Below, piece by piece: positions 35,943 through 47,257 of a stretch of 64,000 nucleotides of DNA. Origin of the DNA: Archegozetes longisetosus (taxonomy: Eukaryota > Arthropoda > Arachnida > Sarcoptiformes > Trhypochthoniidae); assembly GCA_018873245.2 (NCBI GenBank), contig JAEMBT020000007.1:8187129-8251128 (forward strand). Direction: 5' to 3'. The notes beneath the pieces were generated by a model. The model made no database searches. It saw only the letters and a program-made list of their open reading frames with translations, and had not been told where the DNA came from. Both the position numbers and the translations under genes were made by a program. Numbering within the stretch: the stretch's first letter is position 1; each line of letters opens with the position of its first letter.

Positions 35943-35948
35943 AATAAA
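35943..35948 (+). terminator. candidate polyadenylation signal of COASY
   Basis: Canonical AATAAA 255 bases after the COASY stop. The 612-bp spacer from 35689 to 36300 between the convergent COASY and FEN1 genes holds nothing else I can name. Confidence 0.4.
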
Positions 35949-36300
35949 ACTGAAGAGTTTTAGAACTGAATGAAAAATCAATAACTTTAAGGTGAAAGTG
36001 GATTGATGAGGAATTTTGCGAATATTAAAATGAGATTCGTCGATGCTTTCCAATGAATCAGAAAACAATATTTAGCGGAAAAGAGATGATTGCCTGCTAA
36101 ACTATTAGAAGTGTAACTATTATGTTTTGAATACTATTTTAGTTTTTTATATAATAATTTTAAATAATTCAGTACGAGTATATAATTTGGATTAAATTTG
36201 TTAATCGAGTTTATAAACTGTTAAAATGTAATTTACTTGAATTAAAATTTCGATTACAAGACGTTATAAAATCTCATGCAATACTTGGTACAAAATCTAT

Positions 36301-37889
36301 TTATCTAGGTCTTCGTCCCCTTTTATTTCCTGAATTCTTAGACTGAGGGGCGCTTCTTTTGTTGCCCTTGTCGTTCTTTGATTTGTCACTTTGAGAGTTG
36401 GTGTTAGTGCTTGGCATCATTTTAAAAAAGCTGTCAATTCGAGTTTGCGAACATTTTCCTTTTGCTTCTTTTACTCTCTTAATAGCATTTCGAACTCTGT
36501 CTTCACTGAAACCGTTTTCAACGCAAAGAAACTGAACCAAGGCCTCTTCGTCTATGTCTTTTTGTTTGAGATCTGATTCTTTTATAGTGTCCTTCAGTAC
36601 ATTTGGTGAAACAAATAGCTTTCGCGCTCCCTTAAAGAGCCAGTTTTCTGGAACGGCAATCGCTTTCTTATCTTTTGATTTCTTTTTCTTGCTCTTATCA
36701 ATCTCATCGCTTTGTGTTTCCGTTTCGTCATCGCTTTCTAGTTGTGTTGAGTCAACACACTGAGAGTCATCGATGGCTTGTGAATCTTCAGTAACTTTAG
36801 AATCAACATTTTCTGCTTTAACTTCGCTACCATCAGCTTCAACACTACCATTAGCTTCATCGTTACCGTTAACTTTAGATTCGTCAACATTTTTACCATT
36901 AAGTTCGGATTCATCAACTTTTTCCGCTTTTACTTGACTTTCATCAGCTTCAACATTATCACTAGCTTCAGACTCAGCAATAACTTCAACTTGTTTGCGT
37001 TCTCCATAATCGACATCAACATCAATGAATTCAGTAATACCGAACTTTTTCTCAAGTATTTGTTCAATACTTTGAAAATTTTTTATCAGTTCTAATCCTT
37101 TCTTTCCTCCAATACCTTTAATACTGTCACAATAATCACATCCCATCAAAATTCCCAAATCAATGAACTGGGAATGGGATATGTCGAGACCTGAGAGAAC
37201 TTTATCTAAAAGGTATTCCTTAACCTTTTCATTATTAGCAGTGGTCAAATTTCTAACAAGTCTCGGTGATCCGAACGTCAGCCCATCCATGTCTTCAGTG
37301 GCAGTCGCGTACACCAGACCTTCTTTGCACAGTTGAGCGCATTGTGCCTCCGCTTCTGAAGGCGACTCAATGATAGGCAAGCCTATTAGTCGTAATAGCT
37401 TCTTGCAGTCTTCGTTGTGCTGACGCGTCACTCGAACTACTCTCTTATTGAATTTGCTTATATTCTCCAAATCTTGTTCTTCTTTCGCTTCCGCCAACTT
37501 GTTCTCTGCCTCTTGACGTCTTTCGGCACGTTTGGACAGCTCTCCGCATTTCAATTGTGGCGCTTTTCCGTCGAACACATAAACGGGTTTAATACCTAAC
37601 TATTTGGAAGATAACGAAATCATATTAAAACTAATTTTGACTAAAACGTAGAAATGAATACTTCGAGCAATTTAATAGTGCGATAGAAGAGTCCAATGAG
37701 ATGACTGGTTGTTTCCCCAGACTCATTGGTCATCAATGCGTCTCTGTTTCTGATGGCAATTAGGAACTGATAGATACTCATCGATGCATCGATTGCAATG
37801 CGCCGACCAAACAGGGATCCCAACTCAACCTCTCGTATCGCTTCTGGTGCTACATCTGCGATCAATCGTGACAGACCTAAGATTCCCAT
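36301..37889 (-). CDS. FEN1: flap endonuclease 1 with an acidic insertion
   Basis: Structure-specific nuclease removing 5' flaps during Okazaki-fragment maturation and long-patch repair. Two exons on the - strand: 37662-37889 and 36301-37599, joined over a 62-bp intron; 508 residues (human 380). All seven metal ligands are visible: Asp34 (AIDASMS), the Asp of VYVFDGK, the two Glu of SPSEAEAQC, the two Asp of [11 protein letters not shown] and the Asp of MGCDYC. A PCNA-binding box (QTRIDSFF) and a basic tail end the protein. The extra length is an acidic repetitive insert of about 120 residues, at about 265-390, between the helix-hairpin-helix region (FGITEF) and VPENWLF, where other FEN1s have a short loop. 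Frame is kept throughout, so the insert looks genuine. Confidence 0.95.
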
Positions 37890-40800
37890 CTCTTAACTCT
37901 TCAATTGGTGCCAATTATTATAAGATTGTCGATTAAATTAATATTTAGACGATTGGTACTTTATCAGTGTTTGCAATTGACTTCATGTACACAAATGATT
38001 CCCGCCTTAATTTCTGTTTTTGGTTTTAGGCCTTTTTATGACTTGAAGTAGGCCTCATTAGTGCTATTGTCGTGCACTAACAGTACTTATAAATAGGCCA
38101 ATATTAGTGCGCACCTAAATCGTTCAATTTTTGTCAATCAATAGAGCGCTCTTTTGAATTATTTTTGGCTAATTTGAGGACTTCAAAACTTCTAAAACTT
38201 TTTGTTAATAAGTCGAAATTGATTCTCAAACCCACACAAATATCTACAAAAATATATGTTCGTATGTTATTTAAAGAGCTAAAACATGCAAAACTAAACT
38301 CTTTGATTACGTTTACGACAAACTCATGCATAAAGTTTGACAATTAATTTAGTGTTTGATTTATGAAAATTGATTTTTAAAGAAAATGTTCAATTAGTTT
38401 CTATAATCTGATAAATTATTGAATAAATTATGAACAGAAAGTTTTTATAGAAATCGGCAAAAGAAGGCAAAATACAGAAAAGTTAAAAATGAGTTAAAAG
38501 TTTATGAATGATCCCAATTGAAGGTCGCACTTAATGCATTGCAGTAGTGATAGTGCAATAAATATTTTATTTTAGATCCTAATGTTTAGCATTTATTTGT
38601 TTAAAAAAGTTTATCATTCATTATAAAAAATCATTGTTTCGGTTCTAATAAACACAAGTTTTCAAAATGATTCTTATGTGAGAGATGACTGGAATGAAGA
38701 GGTGAATAAAACAAAATCAAATGTAAGTAATAATAATTAATTAGGGGTAATGCGTGGCAAAAGTGTAGTATAAGTAGAGGATAGGTTTGAACGCGTTTTA
38801 CCGGCTATTGACTGAACCTATTGATTGAAAATGAAGCTTTTATTTACTAAACACTTGGTTCATTTCTAACCATCTAAAGAAGATAAAGGTAGAAGTTAGT
38901 TGATTACAAATTATACAGATATGTTTACACTGAGACAATTATAATTTAGTAAAGCATGATTGATCAGAATCTGGTCACATGTTGATTGTATGGATATTTT
39001 GTGCGTTAAGTCAATCCGATGTATTTGTCAAGTGGTGCTAATAATTCCACTTATACATTAATGCTGTTTATGATAGTCTGATGACGTCTTTATAAATAAT
39101 TGATAAATAATTTGTAGTACGTTATCCGTAATATGTTTGGATAACTCATGCAACTACTGATTGCTCAAAATCCGCTTTTCACTATTGTTTAAGTCATCTA
39201 TAGATTCTCAAACTCATCGAATGTTTAGTTACAAAACATGATTGTTAGCAATACTTTCAAACATTAGTCATTAACAATATAGTCAATTTAGTAGTTGACT
39301 CATTCTTGGGTTTTACACAAATCCACAAGTTTCATTTCTACGTCTTTTGGAAAAGTTTAACTTTTAGGTTATTATGTAAACTGAATTTATTTTTTTAATC
39401 ACGAGATTTATGACATTTGACATTATCTAAAGAATGTGTTTTGTTTTTTATTGCTCTTATCACAACATTAATTAATTTCAGTGCTGTTGATTCGTTTCCG
39501 TAACGTTAACTAACGTTCAAACTACGATTGAAAAGCTTGTGATTAAACTCATGACTTAATATTGAAAATGCGTTTCAAATAATTAGCTCAATATTTCCTC
39601 TTCATGTGCAGCTACAAAAACATTGAAACATAAACTAAATATTACATAAGAAATATTTGAGCATTACGTAAAGTTAATGCTAATCTTATGCGAATGCCTT
39701 CAAACTCAAACAAGTATTAAGGTTTATAAGAGAAAAACTAGCAATTATTTATTTAATATCACGCGTTCACAAAATGAACAGATAATAAGATAGCTATCGA
39801 ATAATGTGAAATCAGTGTAAAATGTTTAGGACTGAACTGAACTTTGGATCTAACTAAACCTTAAATCCTTTTAAGGTTGAGATATAACAGTTTCAAATAA
39901 AACAGATGATTACTACTCATATGACTTTTTGCAAACATTCACTTTATTAATGAAACACACATCTTATTAGACATTGAGACATTTTTTTATGTTTTTTAAG
40001 TAATAAGCTACAATTAATAAGTTAATTATACATTTAAATAAGTGTTAATTAAGAAGGACTCGATACAATGTATTATATACTCATTCAAAGTTGATTAACT
40101 GTGTATTTACAAAAGATTTCATTTTATAATAATCATTATTATAAACAATTTTTACAACACATTTATATTAATATCAATGTTAATAAAGTTGTACTTTGAA
40201 AAGGCTTTAAAAGTTCAATTCTAGTAAGTGTTAGTATGTTATGAACGATGGACGGGATATAAACTAATTGAGAGATAAGCGGATCATTATATCGTCTTTA
40301 AAGTCCTATCGAGTCCTGTCTCTAGTTCAAACACTACTAGAGATAGCACTTTACAACACTGACCCGACGATATGTCGAAAATTTTGTTATAAACCTCTGC
40401 TTAAAATCCAAAGCTTATCTCAAGTTCTTCACTGTTCTAGTATTGATTTAAACTTACTCCTGGCTATTGAAATATAACTGTATTGATTAGATTTTCTGAA
40501 AATCGAGTCAGACATCCGTTAAGCATGTGGTAGTCATTAATGTGTGATAAGAGTGGAAGAGATAATATTAACATTTCAATTGCACTCTTCAAATGACATG
40601 AAGAACTATGAGATAACTTTTACTAATTTTAGCAAATATTTAAACAAACTTTTGTCCTCAAATTCAATATAATGAAAGTATGAATAAATGGAAAGTAAAT
40701 ATTTACAAAATGAATAGGAATAGAGATCACAGTTTGTATTAAATTACTATTGTTTTAATGTGTTGAATAACTGTCAAAAAGATCTGTTTCAACTGTTTTC

Positions 40801-41804
40801 AAGTTTTGGGTATTGTTTTAATTCGATTATTAATTTACAATCAGTGATGTAGTGAAAAGCTATACATAAGTTGTTCATTCAAATTGAAGTTTAAGCACTA
40901 AATTGAGAAAAGGTTAAGTTGAAAACATACTAAACTGTAAAAAATAATTACAATAAGCAAATACTAAAAAAATATATCTAAAACAACACATAAATCGCTA
41001 TAATATTGCATCCTATGTCTTGAAACACTGAACAATTTATGCAAAAAACTTGAATTTTGAGCTATCAAAACATTTGATTAATGAAAACGTACGCTCATTA
41101 TTTGCTTAAACTCCTTTTCTGAACTTTACTGAATATCTGTGAACTTTTCTGAACTTGTAATGACTGTGAGATCAGACCAGACTAGGAAATAACGCTCATT
41201 ACATACTATTGTGAATAGGTACAAACCAAAAGCTATTGCTATTGAGTATTTACATAAGTTATTCTTATAATTGAATGCTTTAATAAGTTATTTCCTAGAA
41301 TTAAATGTCAATCTTAATGAAATGCGTACTCAAGCAACTAATCTTACATTCACATTGAGTGGTTTTTTTTAGTTTTAAGTTAATTTTAAATTTTTTTTGT
41401 ATAGATACAAGATTTGATTTTTTTGTATATATTCTCAGAAATGCATTTTAACATTTAAGGAAATCTTATATTTTGATTAAATAATATGAATCGAAAATTG
41501 CTATATCTTGGCTTTAAACTAATGAATAAGACTTGAATAATGCCTTAAAATTGAGTCAAACATTCATAATTGAAATTGAGTGGAGATATGAGCGTAAAAC
41601 TAATAGGTATTTAATACCTGTCTATTCACTAACTAAGACTCAAAACGCTTGAAAATAAAAATATAACTTAAAATATACGCAATCGGTCGCTAAAATCAAT
41701 GCTAAAGTGTTTGAATAGTTCTGAAATTTTGTGCGAATATACACAAAATGCAACAAATCTTCAGAACTTGAAAATTATATTATGTAATAGCTATTGGCTG
41801 TTTG
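37890..41804. other. large AT-rich spacer between FEN1 and TP53INP
   Basis: 3.9 kb without a gene I can support on either strand; open frames of 60-70 codons here show no family resemblance. Contains the FEN1 upstream region at the left and the TP53INP 3' UTR at the right. Confidence 0.5.
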
Positions 41805-42751
41805 TCAACAGTTTTTTCTATTGTTATAGATACCGTTTGGCCGCAAACACATCTTCTCTCTACGATTTTGAGGTCTGTTGCGCTGAAAAACTACTTTATT
41901 TTGTCGATCCATATTTGATTTGGTCATCAATTTCTGAATTCGAGCCACTTCTTGGCTTTGCATCGAAGACAAGACGTGCAACTGATCGAAAACAACTTTA
42001 AAAGAAATGTAAGAATTCAATAAAATTGCAAATAGAAATAGGCTTAAGACAAGTGATTAGAAGAGAGTGAATAGTGACGACTCATACCTGCTCTCATATG
42101 TAGGTTAATGTTACTTTGATTGTTTCTGTTCTCAATGTTCTGTTGTTGTTGCTGTTGTTGTTGTCGTTGACGTCTTCTTCGATTTTGTCTGCTCTGTTCT
42201 TGAGTTAACAGAACAACTGAGTTGTTGGAAGACGTATCTGTTGGCGACGATAATGTTGAGGATGACGTCGACAATGACTCTGAAGGTAATGAGAAGTGAT
42301 TTCTGGGCGGCAGTGAAGGTCCGAAGACACTCATACTCGGGTGTTCTATCAACAAGTTCTCGAATGGTGTGGTCTCTATGATTATAGGGTTGGAGAGGCT
42401 GTTGAAACATGGCGGCGGAGTGACAAACCAACTGTCCTCCATGGGGTGAATCGGCCGAGGACTATTAGGCTGTGATTCGCAACTCTCAGTCTCTCCACTC
42501 GATTGTTGTGCGTCCCAAGTGTCCAAAACGATTGACTTCTTGTCAGGCACTCTATAGGTCGTTGTCTCATTGGCAGCGATTAATTGCATCTCTTTATTAT
42601 TGTTTTGCTGATCCTCTGAGTTATCTAATGGGATATCGATTAGAATCCAATCGTCGTCGATATCCGTTTGTACATAATCGTTAGTATGGTTTTCGTTATT
42701 TACATTTTGATCGTTTTCGGTACCGAATACATAGTGTGCAAATCGAAACAT
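41805..42751 (-). CDS. TP53INP: TP53INP/DOR family autophagy and nuclear cofactor
   Basis: Family proteins shuttle between nucleus and autophagosomes, binding ATG8/LC3 and transcription factors. Two exons on the - strand: 42088-42751 and 41805-41995, 284 residues (human TP53INP1 240). The LC3-interacting motif WILI is in DDDWILIDI (Trp35), like EWILVDF in human. The second conserved box is MEDSWFVTPPPCF at 104-116, followed by FENLLIEHPSMSVFG at 130-144. A Gln run (QQQQQQQQ) precedes the splice. The second exon provides the basic C-terminal segment (RPQNRREKMCLRPNGIY). Exon 1 read straight through would end in an intronic stop at 42044; GT at 42087 and AG at 41996-41997 join in frame. Confidence 0.92.
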
Positions 42752-44246
42752 TTCCTTATAGTATATTATTTATTATCTTATAATTAATTATATTATTATT
42801 TATTATATTACTATATATTATATTATTATCTTATTATTAATTTCTTAATAAGTGATTACGAAATATGGAAGTGTTATGTTAGCAAATAGTGTCAAACGAT
42901 TAGGCAATAAATTAAAATTGAGTTTCCCTCTTGTGGGTAGTGATGAGCGTTGTCGTAACTCGTCTTTAGTTTGAGAATCACTTTCACAGGAGATGTCTGA
43001 CGAAGTAATGAATTTATGTTAACCTAAATTCAATGGAGACTTGAGTGAAACTGCGTTTCTGCGTATTTAAATAATTACTTAAAAGCTTAAAACGATTATA
43101 AAGAGTAATAAAGAGTTAAATAGAGTTAAGATAAAATAGAATTGAAATAAATAATATCCTGAATAAGTATCTAATGTCGACCTTGACGATCAGCTGGCAA
43201 TCAAATGTCAAACTGGTTTAGTCGCAGTACATATAGAGAGAATAGGTGTTAGGGCTGTTAAGGGCTGTTTTGAGTCTCACTTGCCTTCCCTTAGTAACAG
43301 CTGTAGTATTACTGTTCCAAACAATGACTACCACTTCATAACCCATTCAAATAACACTAAAATATATATTATCCTCTCAAACGTTTAACCATGAAAATAG
43401 TTTCACTTTTCGTCTTAATAGTTCTCGTTCCATATTAGTGACAGATAATGAAAAATTGATAGTTAGGAAGAGTACTAATGATAATAAGAGCTGAGCAGAG
43501 CTAAGCAGAGTTGAATGCGTTTTAGTGTATTCTAAGCTTTGAAAGTTATACTGTTTCTGCAGACTACTACTCATACATTAATCATTTTTTGTCTCATCGT
43601 TAGTCTTAACAGTGGTATCATTTCACTAATAAGTGTTTGAGTTTAGATTAAAAAATAAAATAAAAACAAATAAATAAACTAAAAAATAAAAGAAAACATA
43701 ATATGTGAAAATTGACAAAAGACTGACCTCTAATGATGACTTGAATGCAATGATGACGAGGCAGTAGAAGTGACTTTGGCTGTTGTGGCGACTGACAATT
43801 TAAAACTTGAAAGCCTACAAAGCATATGATAGCGGAGAATGAATAGAAGCAGTTTTGACGTTAGCTTTTGAGGACGTTCTGAACGGGAAACGTTTATTTG
43901 TTGTTGTTCTCCAAATGCAAAGCTATAGTGAGTTGCGTTTAAACGTTTTAATCTGTGGTTGGCTGCGATAGCAAAGTGAAAATGCGCTTATATTTGAATT
44001 GCATCAGAAAGTGCTATATTTATCAATAATAGTTATCTTGTAATGCACACTTCTAATACATCTATATACATCTATATACATCTCATACAGTTGTATTCTT
44101 GGAATCTATTACAACTACTATTTATAAACAACTTGTTTTTTATGTCGATTTTCTCGATTTAACACTTAAGGTCAACTTTTCTGTATATTCAAAGTTATAG
44201 ATATCCAAAGTTGTAGTATTGAACCAAAGTTAGCAAAGGGACAAAT
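42752..44246. other. divergent spacer between TP53INP and the C19orf12 homologue
   Basis: Upstream regions of two genes pointing apart. It starts with a long A/T-only tract (42766-42843). A small CATCTATATA repeat lies near 44058-44085. No gene supported. Confidence 0.5.
42766..42843. repeat. A/T-only low-complexity tract in the TP53INP upstream region
   Basis: Nearly pure TATTATTA-type sequence close to the start codon of TP53INP, probably within its promoter or 5' UTR. Confidence 0.8.
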
Positions 44247-44699
44247 ATGACAGTCGATACAGACGCTATTATCAAACTTGTTATGGACCTGATGGGTCAA
44301 AGGCAGATCCAAGTAACCATCAAACAATCCCTCAAAGGAGCCCTTATAACAGGTACTTGTTCTTTAGTTGGTGGACTACTAGCTGGTCCTGTTGGCTTAG
44401 CCGTTGGCGGCGCCTCCGGTGGCCTCGCAGCTGCTTTCGCCACTAGTGGCACTTTCAAATCAGTCAAACAAGTACTCGACGAATTGCCGTATGAGAGAAA
44501 GCGACTGATTGCTATCGAAATCCAGTCTGTTATTGAAAAACTTGAAATCAATGACTTGACAGAATTTGCTCGACTTGCATTTTTATGTGCATCTGTAACT
44601 CAACCTGTCAATCCACAAAATGTTTTAGTTCAGAGATTTATTCAGGAAAGCATTTCTGTAATCCAGCGACAAGTACTCCAAGAGGGGCATACGTCTTGA
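44247..44699 (+). CDS. C19orf12: C19orf12 family membrane protein
   Basis: Homologue of human C19orf12, a glycine-zipper protein of mitochondria and ER contact sites linked to lipid homeostasis and to the neurodegeneration MPAN; molecular function is not settled. Single exon, 150 residues (human 141-152). The match is clear: KQSLKGALITG at 26-36, then the glycine zipper VGGLLAGPVGLAVGGASGG at 41-59, TSGTFKSV, and the helical tail LDELPYERKRL. The zipper can form a membrane hairpin. The C-terminal half is soluble helix. Start is the first in-frame ATG. Confidence 0.9.
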   Translation: MTVDTDAIIKLVMDLMGQRQIQVTIKQSLKGALITGTCSLVGGLLAGPVGLAVGGASGGLAAAFATSGTFKSVKQVLDELPYERKRLIAIEIQSVIEKLEINDLTEFARLAFLCASVTQPVNPQNVLVQRFIQESISVIQRQVLQEGHTS

Positions 44700-45970
44700 A
44701 TTAATTATTAGGTGCTAAATATTTGTTTGCCTATATCGTAAGTTGTGTATTAAACTGCTTCCCTGTTGAGCTATCACGTCTGCGCACGTGTCAAATTGCG
44801 CTAGTGTGTTAAGCCACTTCCTTAGAGTGAATTTTAATAGGGAAACAGTTTAGTGAGAAATCTAATTTTGATGCCTGCACACTATTCAAGGTTTAATACT
44901 TGGACAGATTAATTATCAACTTATGATACCTTCATTTTTCTATAAGGCATTTATGCTATTGCTTAATATTGTCAAAGTTATTAGATATAATGGCTCAATA
45001 TCCATTTAAGTAACATTACTATTTTTACTAATTGTAAACTTTTTTATATAAATTTAATTATTTAAAGAGATTAAATATTTAATGAACATGTTTTCAAATT
45101 GAAATTTTTCTAGTTTTGGCATCAAATCAATTAGTCTATTAGAGAATTAGATCTAAATCTGCAGCCTTTCTCCAAACAAATCTTATGATGAAATTCCTCT
45201 TCAGACAAATCTTACGATTTTTCTGTTTCTCAAAACAAAATTGTCTTAAGATTTAAAGCTAAGATTAGGATAAATCTTAGACTGAATTTATACACTTAGG
45301 ATGACCTTAAGCTGATTTTAAGAGATTTTGGTTTGAGTAAAGTAGTATTTTTAAAATGTGAAATGAAAGAATGTATTAGACTTATAGTAAATTTGACCTT
45401 ATCATAAACTTTCATTAATTTGGCTCAATACATATAGACTGACATCTCGTAATGACAAAACCTACCATAAACATAACTTTAAATAATTTTCCCATTTATA
45501 AGCGCTCAAATTCTAGTTTAGAATAATCTAGCTTAGTACTGCCTTCTTAGATGAAGATAAATTACTTTCTATGCAAGGACAGTTGAAAAGATCAAGGTTT
45601 TTTATCAAAAATTATCAAATCTTAATTGGTGTTATATGACAAGTTGCCTTTTTGAAGTCAAGTAATCTTCAAATTTAGTCAATATTTATTTCAAACGCAC
45701 AACCAAATCAGAAGAGTGGGCAAATGTCTCACTTAACCTAAATTTTCGGATATTTCGAATTAATTTGCTTTAAAATTTTGTAAGAATTAATTTCGACTGA
45801 TTCGTAAGATCATTATAAGATTAAGTTAATCATTTCAAATACAAAAGTTTAGCTTAAAATTTATTTGACAAAAGTCCTCATCGATGGCTTTAAAACTTAA
45901 CAATTCATTCAAGTTGAGTCGAGTTATGAATAGTTTTACAGCAATAAAAAAACTTAAGCCTAGTTTTAAA
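44700..45970. other. convergent spacer between C19orf12 and D-aspartate oxidase
   Basis: AT-rich. An 8-bp perfect hairpin (CTAAGATT / AATCTTAG) is at 45259-45280, within about 200 bases that repeat variants of TCTTAAGAT. The - strand AATAAA (45860-45865) may serve the oxidase. No gene seen. Confidence 0.45.
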
Positions 45971-47020
45971 CTATAACTTGGATGAAATTGAATTTGAGGA
46001 GTCATTAACTAACAATTGTTTGACTAAATTCGTGGCGTGTTTGGCAGTACCCCACGAAAGTGTGATTCCATGTCCTCCATGACCATAATTATGAACAACT
46101 TTCAAATCGCTTTTAACGTGATTTCCTGAGTCATTTGGCATTATTTCTGTTTCTACTCTGACTGGTTGTCGCTGAGGTCTGAGTCCAACCCATTCAAAGG
46201 CTACTTCGGCGTTTTGCAGACTTGGCACCACTTCTGTGCACCTTTGCCAAATGGATTGTCTGTCGTATTCTTTAATATTGGTATTCCAATCACCATACTC
46301 TTTGATACCTCCTAGAGTTACATAATCTCTACCAGGAATAACATAAGCGTCATCTGCAAAGTAGAAATGTTTGATCCAGGGGGCCTTCACCTTAATAGCT
46401 TGTCCTCTCACTGCAGTGATCTTCCAATCATTGACGAGAGTTTTAGCGTTCAAACCGCTACAGTTTACGATGACATCGTAACTGTCTATTTCTTGGAGAG
46501 AGTTTAGATGTTTACTAATGGAACGTCCGCCGTTTGCATTGAATTTGTTTGTAAGCCATGGCATGTAATATCGCGGATCAGTTACTATACTTGTCCAGAA
46601 TATTCCATGTTTGAACCTGTTTGGAAACAGACTTCTCTCATTATCGTTGAACTCTCTAATATCAGGTATGAGTTCAGCCAATATTTCATTTCTTAAGCTA
46701 TCCCGACTGTACGAACTCATATGAAAACCAGAAACCAATTGCATTCCACTTTCATTTGCTTCCGCAGACATGACTAACTCTAAGAAACGATTGTAACTGT
46801 CTCGAGCCCATCCTTTGATACTTTCTTTCGATGGTCCGATATTTGCTTCTGGTCTGAAGAGACCTCCAGCACCATAGCTAAGTGTCTCCTGAAGAAACTT
46901 GTCTGCGATAATAGTCACATCGATTGATGGTATAGTTTGTTGAAGACATAGAGCTGTTGACAGACCGACAACACCAGCTCCAACCACTGCTATTTGAGGC
47001 TTTGATGATTTTAGAGGCAT
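45971..47020 (-). CDS. DDO: D-aspartate oxidase (D-amino-acid oxidase family)
   Basis: FAD enzyme oxidising acidic D-amino acids to 2-oxo acids with H2O2, in peroxisomes. Single exon, 349 residues (human DDO 341). The Rossmann motif IAVVGAGVVGLSTALCL is at 10-26. Other family blocks are GAGGLFRPEA, VIVNCSGLNAK, RGQAIKVKAPW, YVIPGRDYVTLGG, EWVGLRPQRQPVRVE and NYGHGGHGITLSWG. The protein ends in SKL, a perfect type 1 peroxisomal targeting signal. DDO versus DAO is assigned from overall resemblance and is less sure than the family. It starts 237 bp from the RELCH-like gene on the other strand. Confidence 0.93.
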   Translation of the reverse strand: MPLKSSKPQIAVVGAGVVGLSTALCLQQTIPSIDVTIIADKFLQETLSYGAGGLFRPEANIGPSKESIKGWARDSYNRFLELVMSAEANESGMQLVSGFHMSSYSRDSLRNEILAELIPDIREFNDNERSLFPNRFKHGIFWTSIVTDPRYYMPWLTNKFNANGGRSISKHLNSLQEIDSYDVIVNCSGLNAKTLVNDWKITAVRGQAIKVKAPWIKHFYFADDAYVIPGRDYVTLGGIKEYGDWNTNIKEYDRQSIWQRCTEVVPSLQNAEVAFEWVGLRPQRQPVRVETEIMPNDSGNHVKSDLKVVHNYGHGGHGITLSWGTAKHATNLVKQLLVNDSSNSISSKL

Positions 47021-47257
47021 TTTAATGTTGAGTATTGTTTAGTTTAAGGCAACTAATATTGATTCGAACATTTATGAGTCGGGAAATGGTGTACTTGAAC
47101 TTTGAAATGTTTTTCTAGTAGATATTTAATAGGTTATACATTTGTTGAGATTTCAATTTGCCATAATCTCGTATTTTCAGAGTTACGAAACAGGCATTTG
47201 TGTTACAAAACAAACGTCGCGTTTGCTCAATAGGCACCTAAAGTCTTATCAAATGTA
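47021..47257. promoter_or_regulatory. shared divergent promoter region of DDO and the RELCH-like gene
   Basis: Only 237 bases separate the two start codons, so both promoters must lie here or in unseen upstream exons. I see no TATA box in a fitting position. Confidence 0.55.

Noticed and set aside
41699-42001. 100-codon frame on the + strand
   Set aside because: Antisense to the second TP53INP exon, which matches the family.
42132-42431. 99-codon frame on the - strand
   Set aside because: Alternative frame of TP53INP exon 1; the conserved boxes lie in the other frame.
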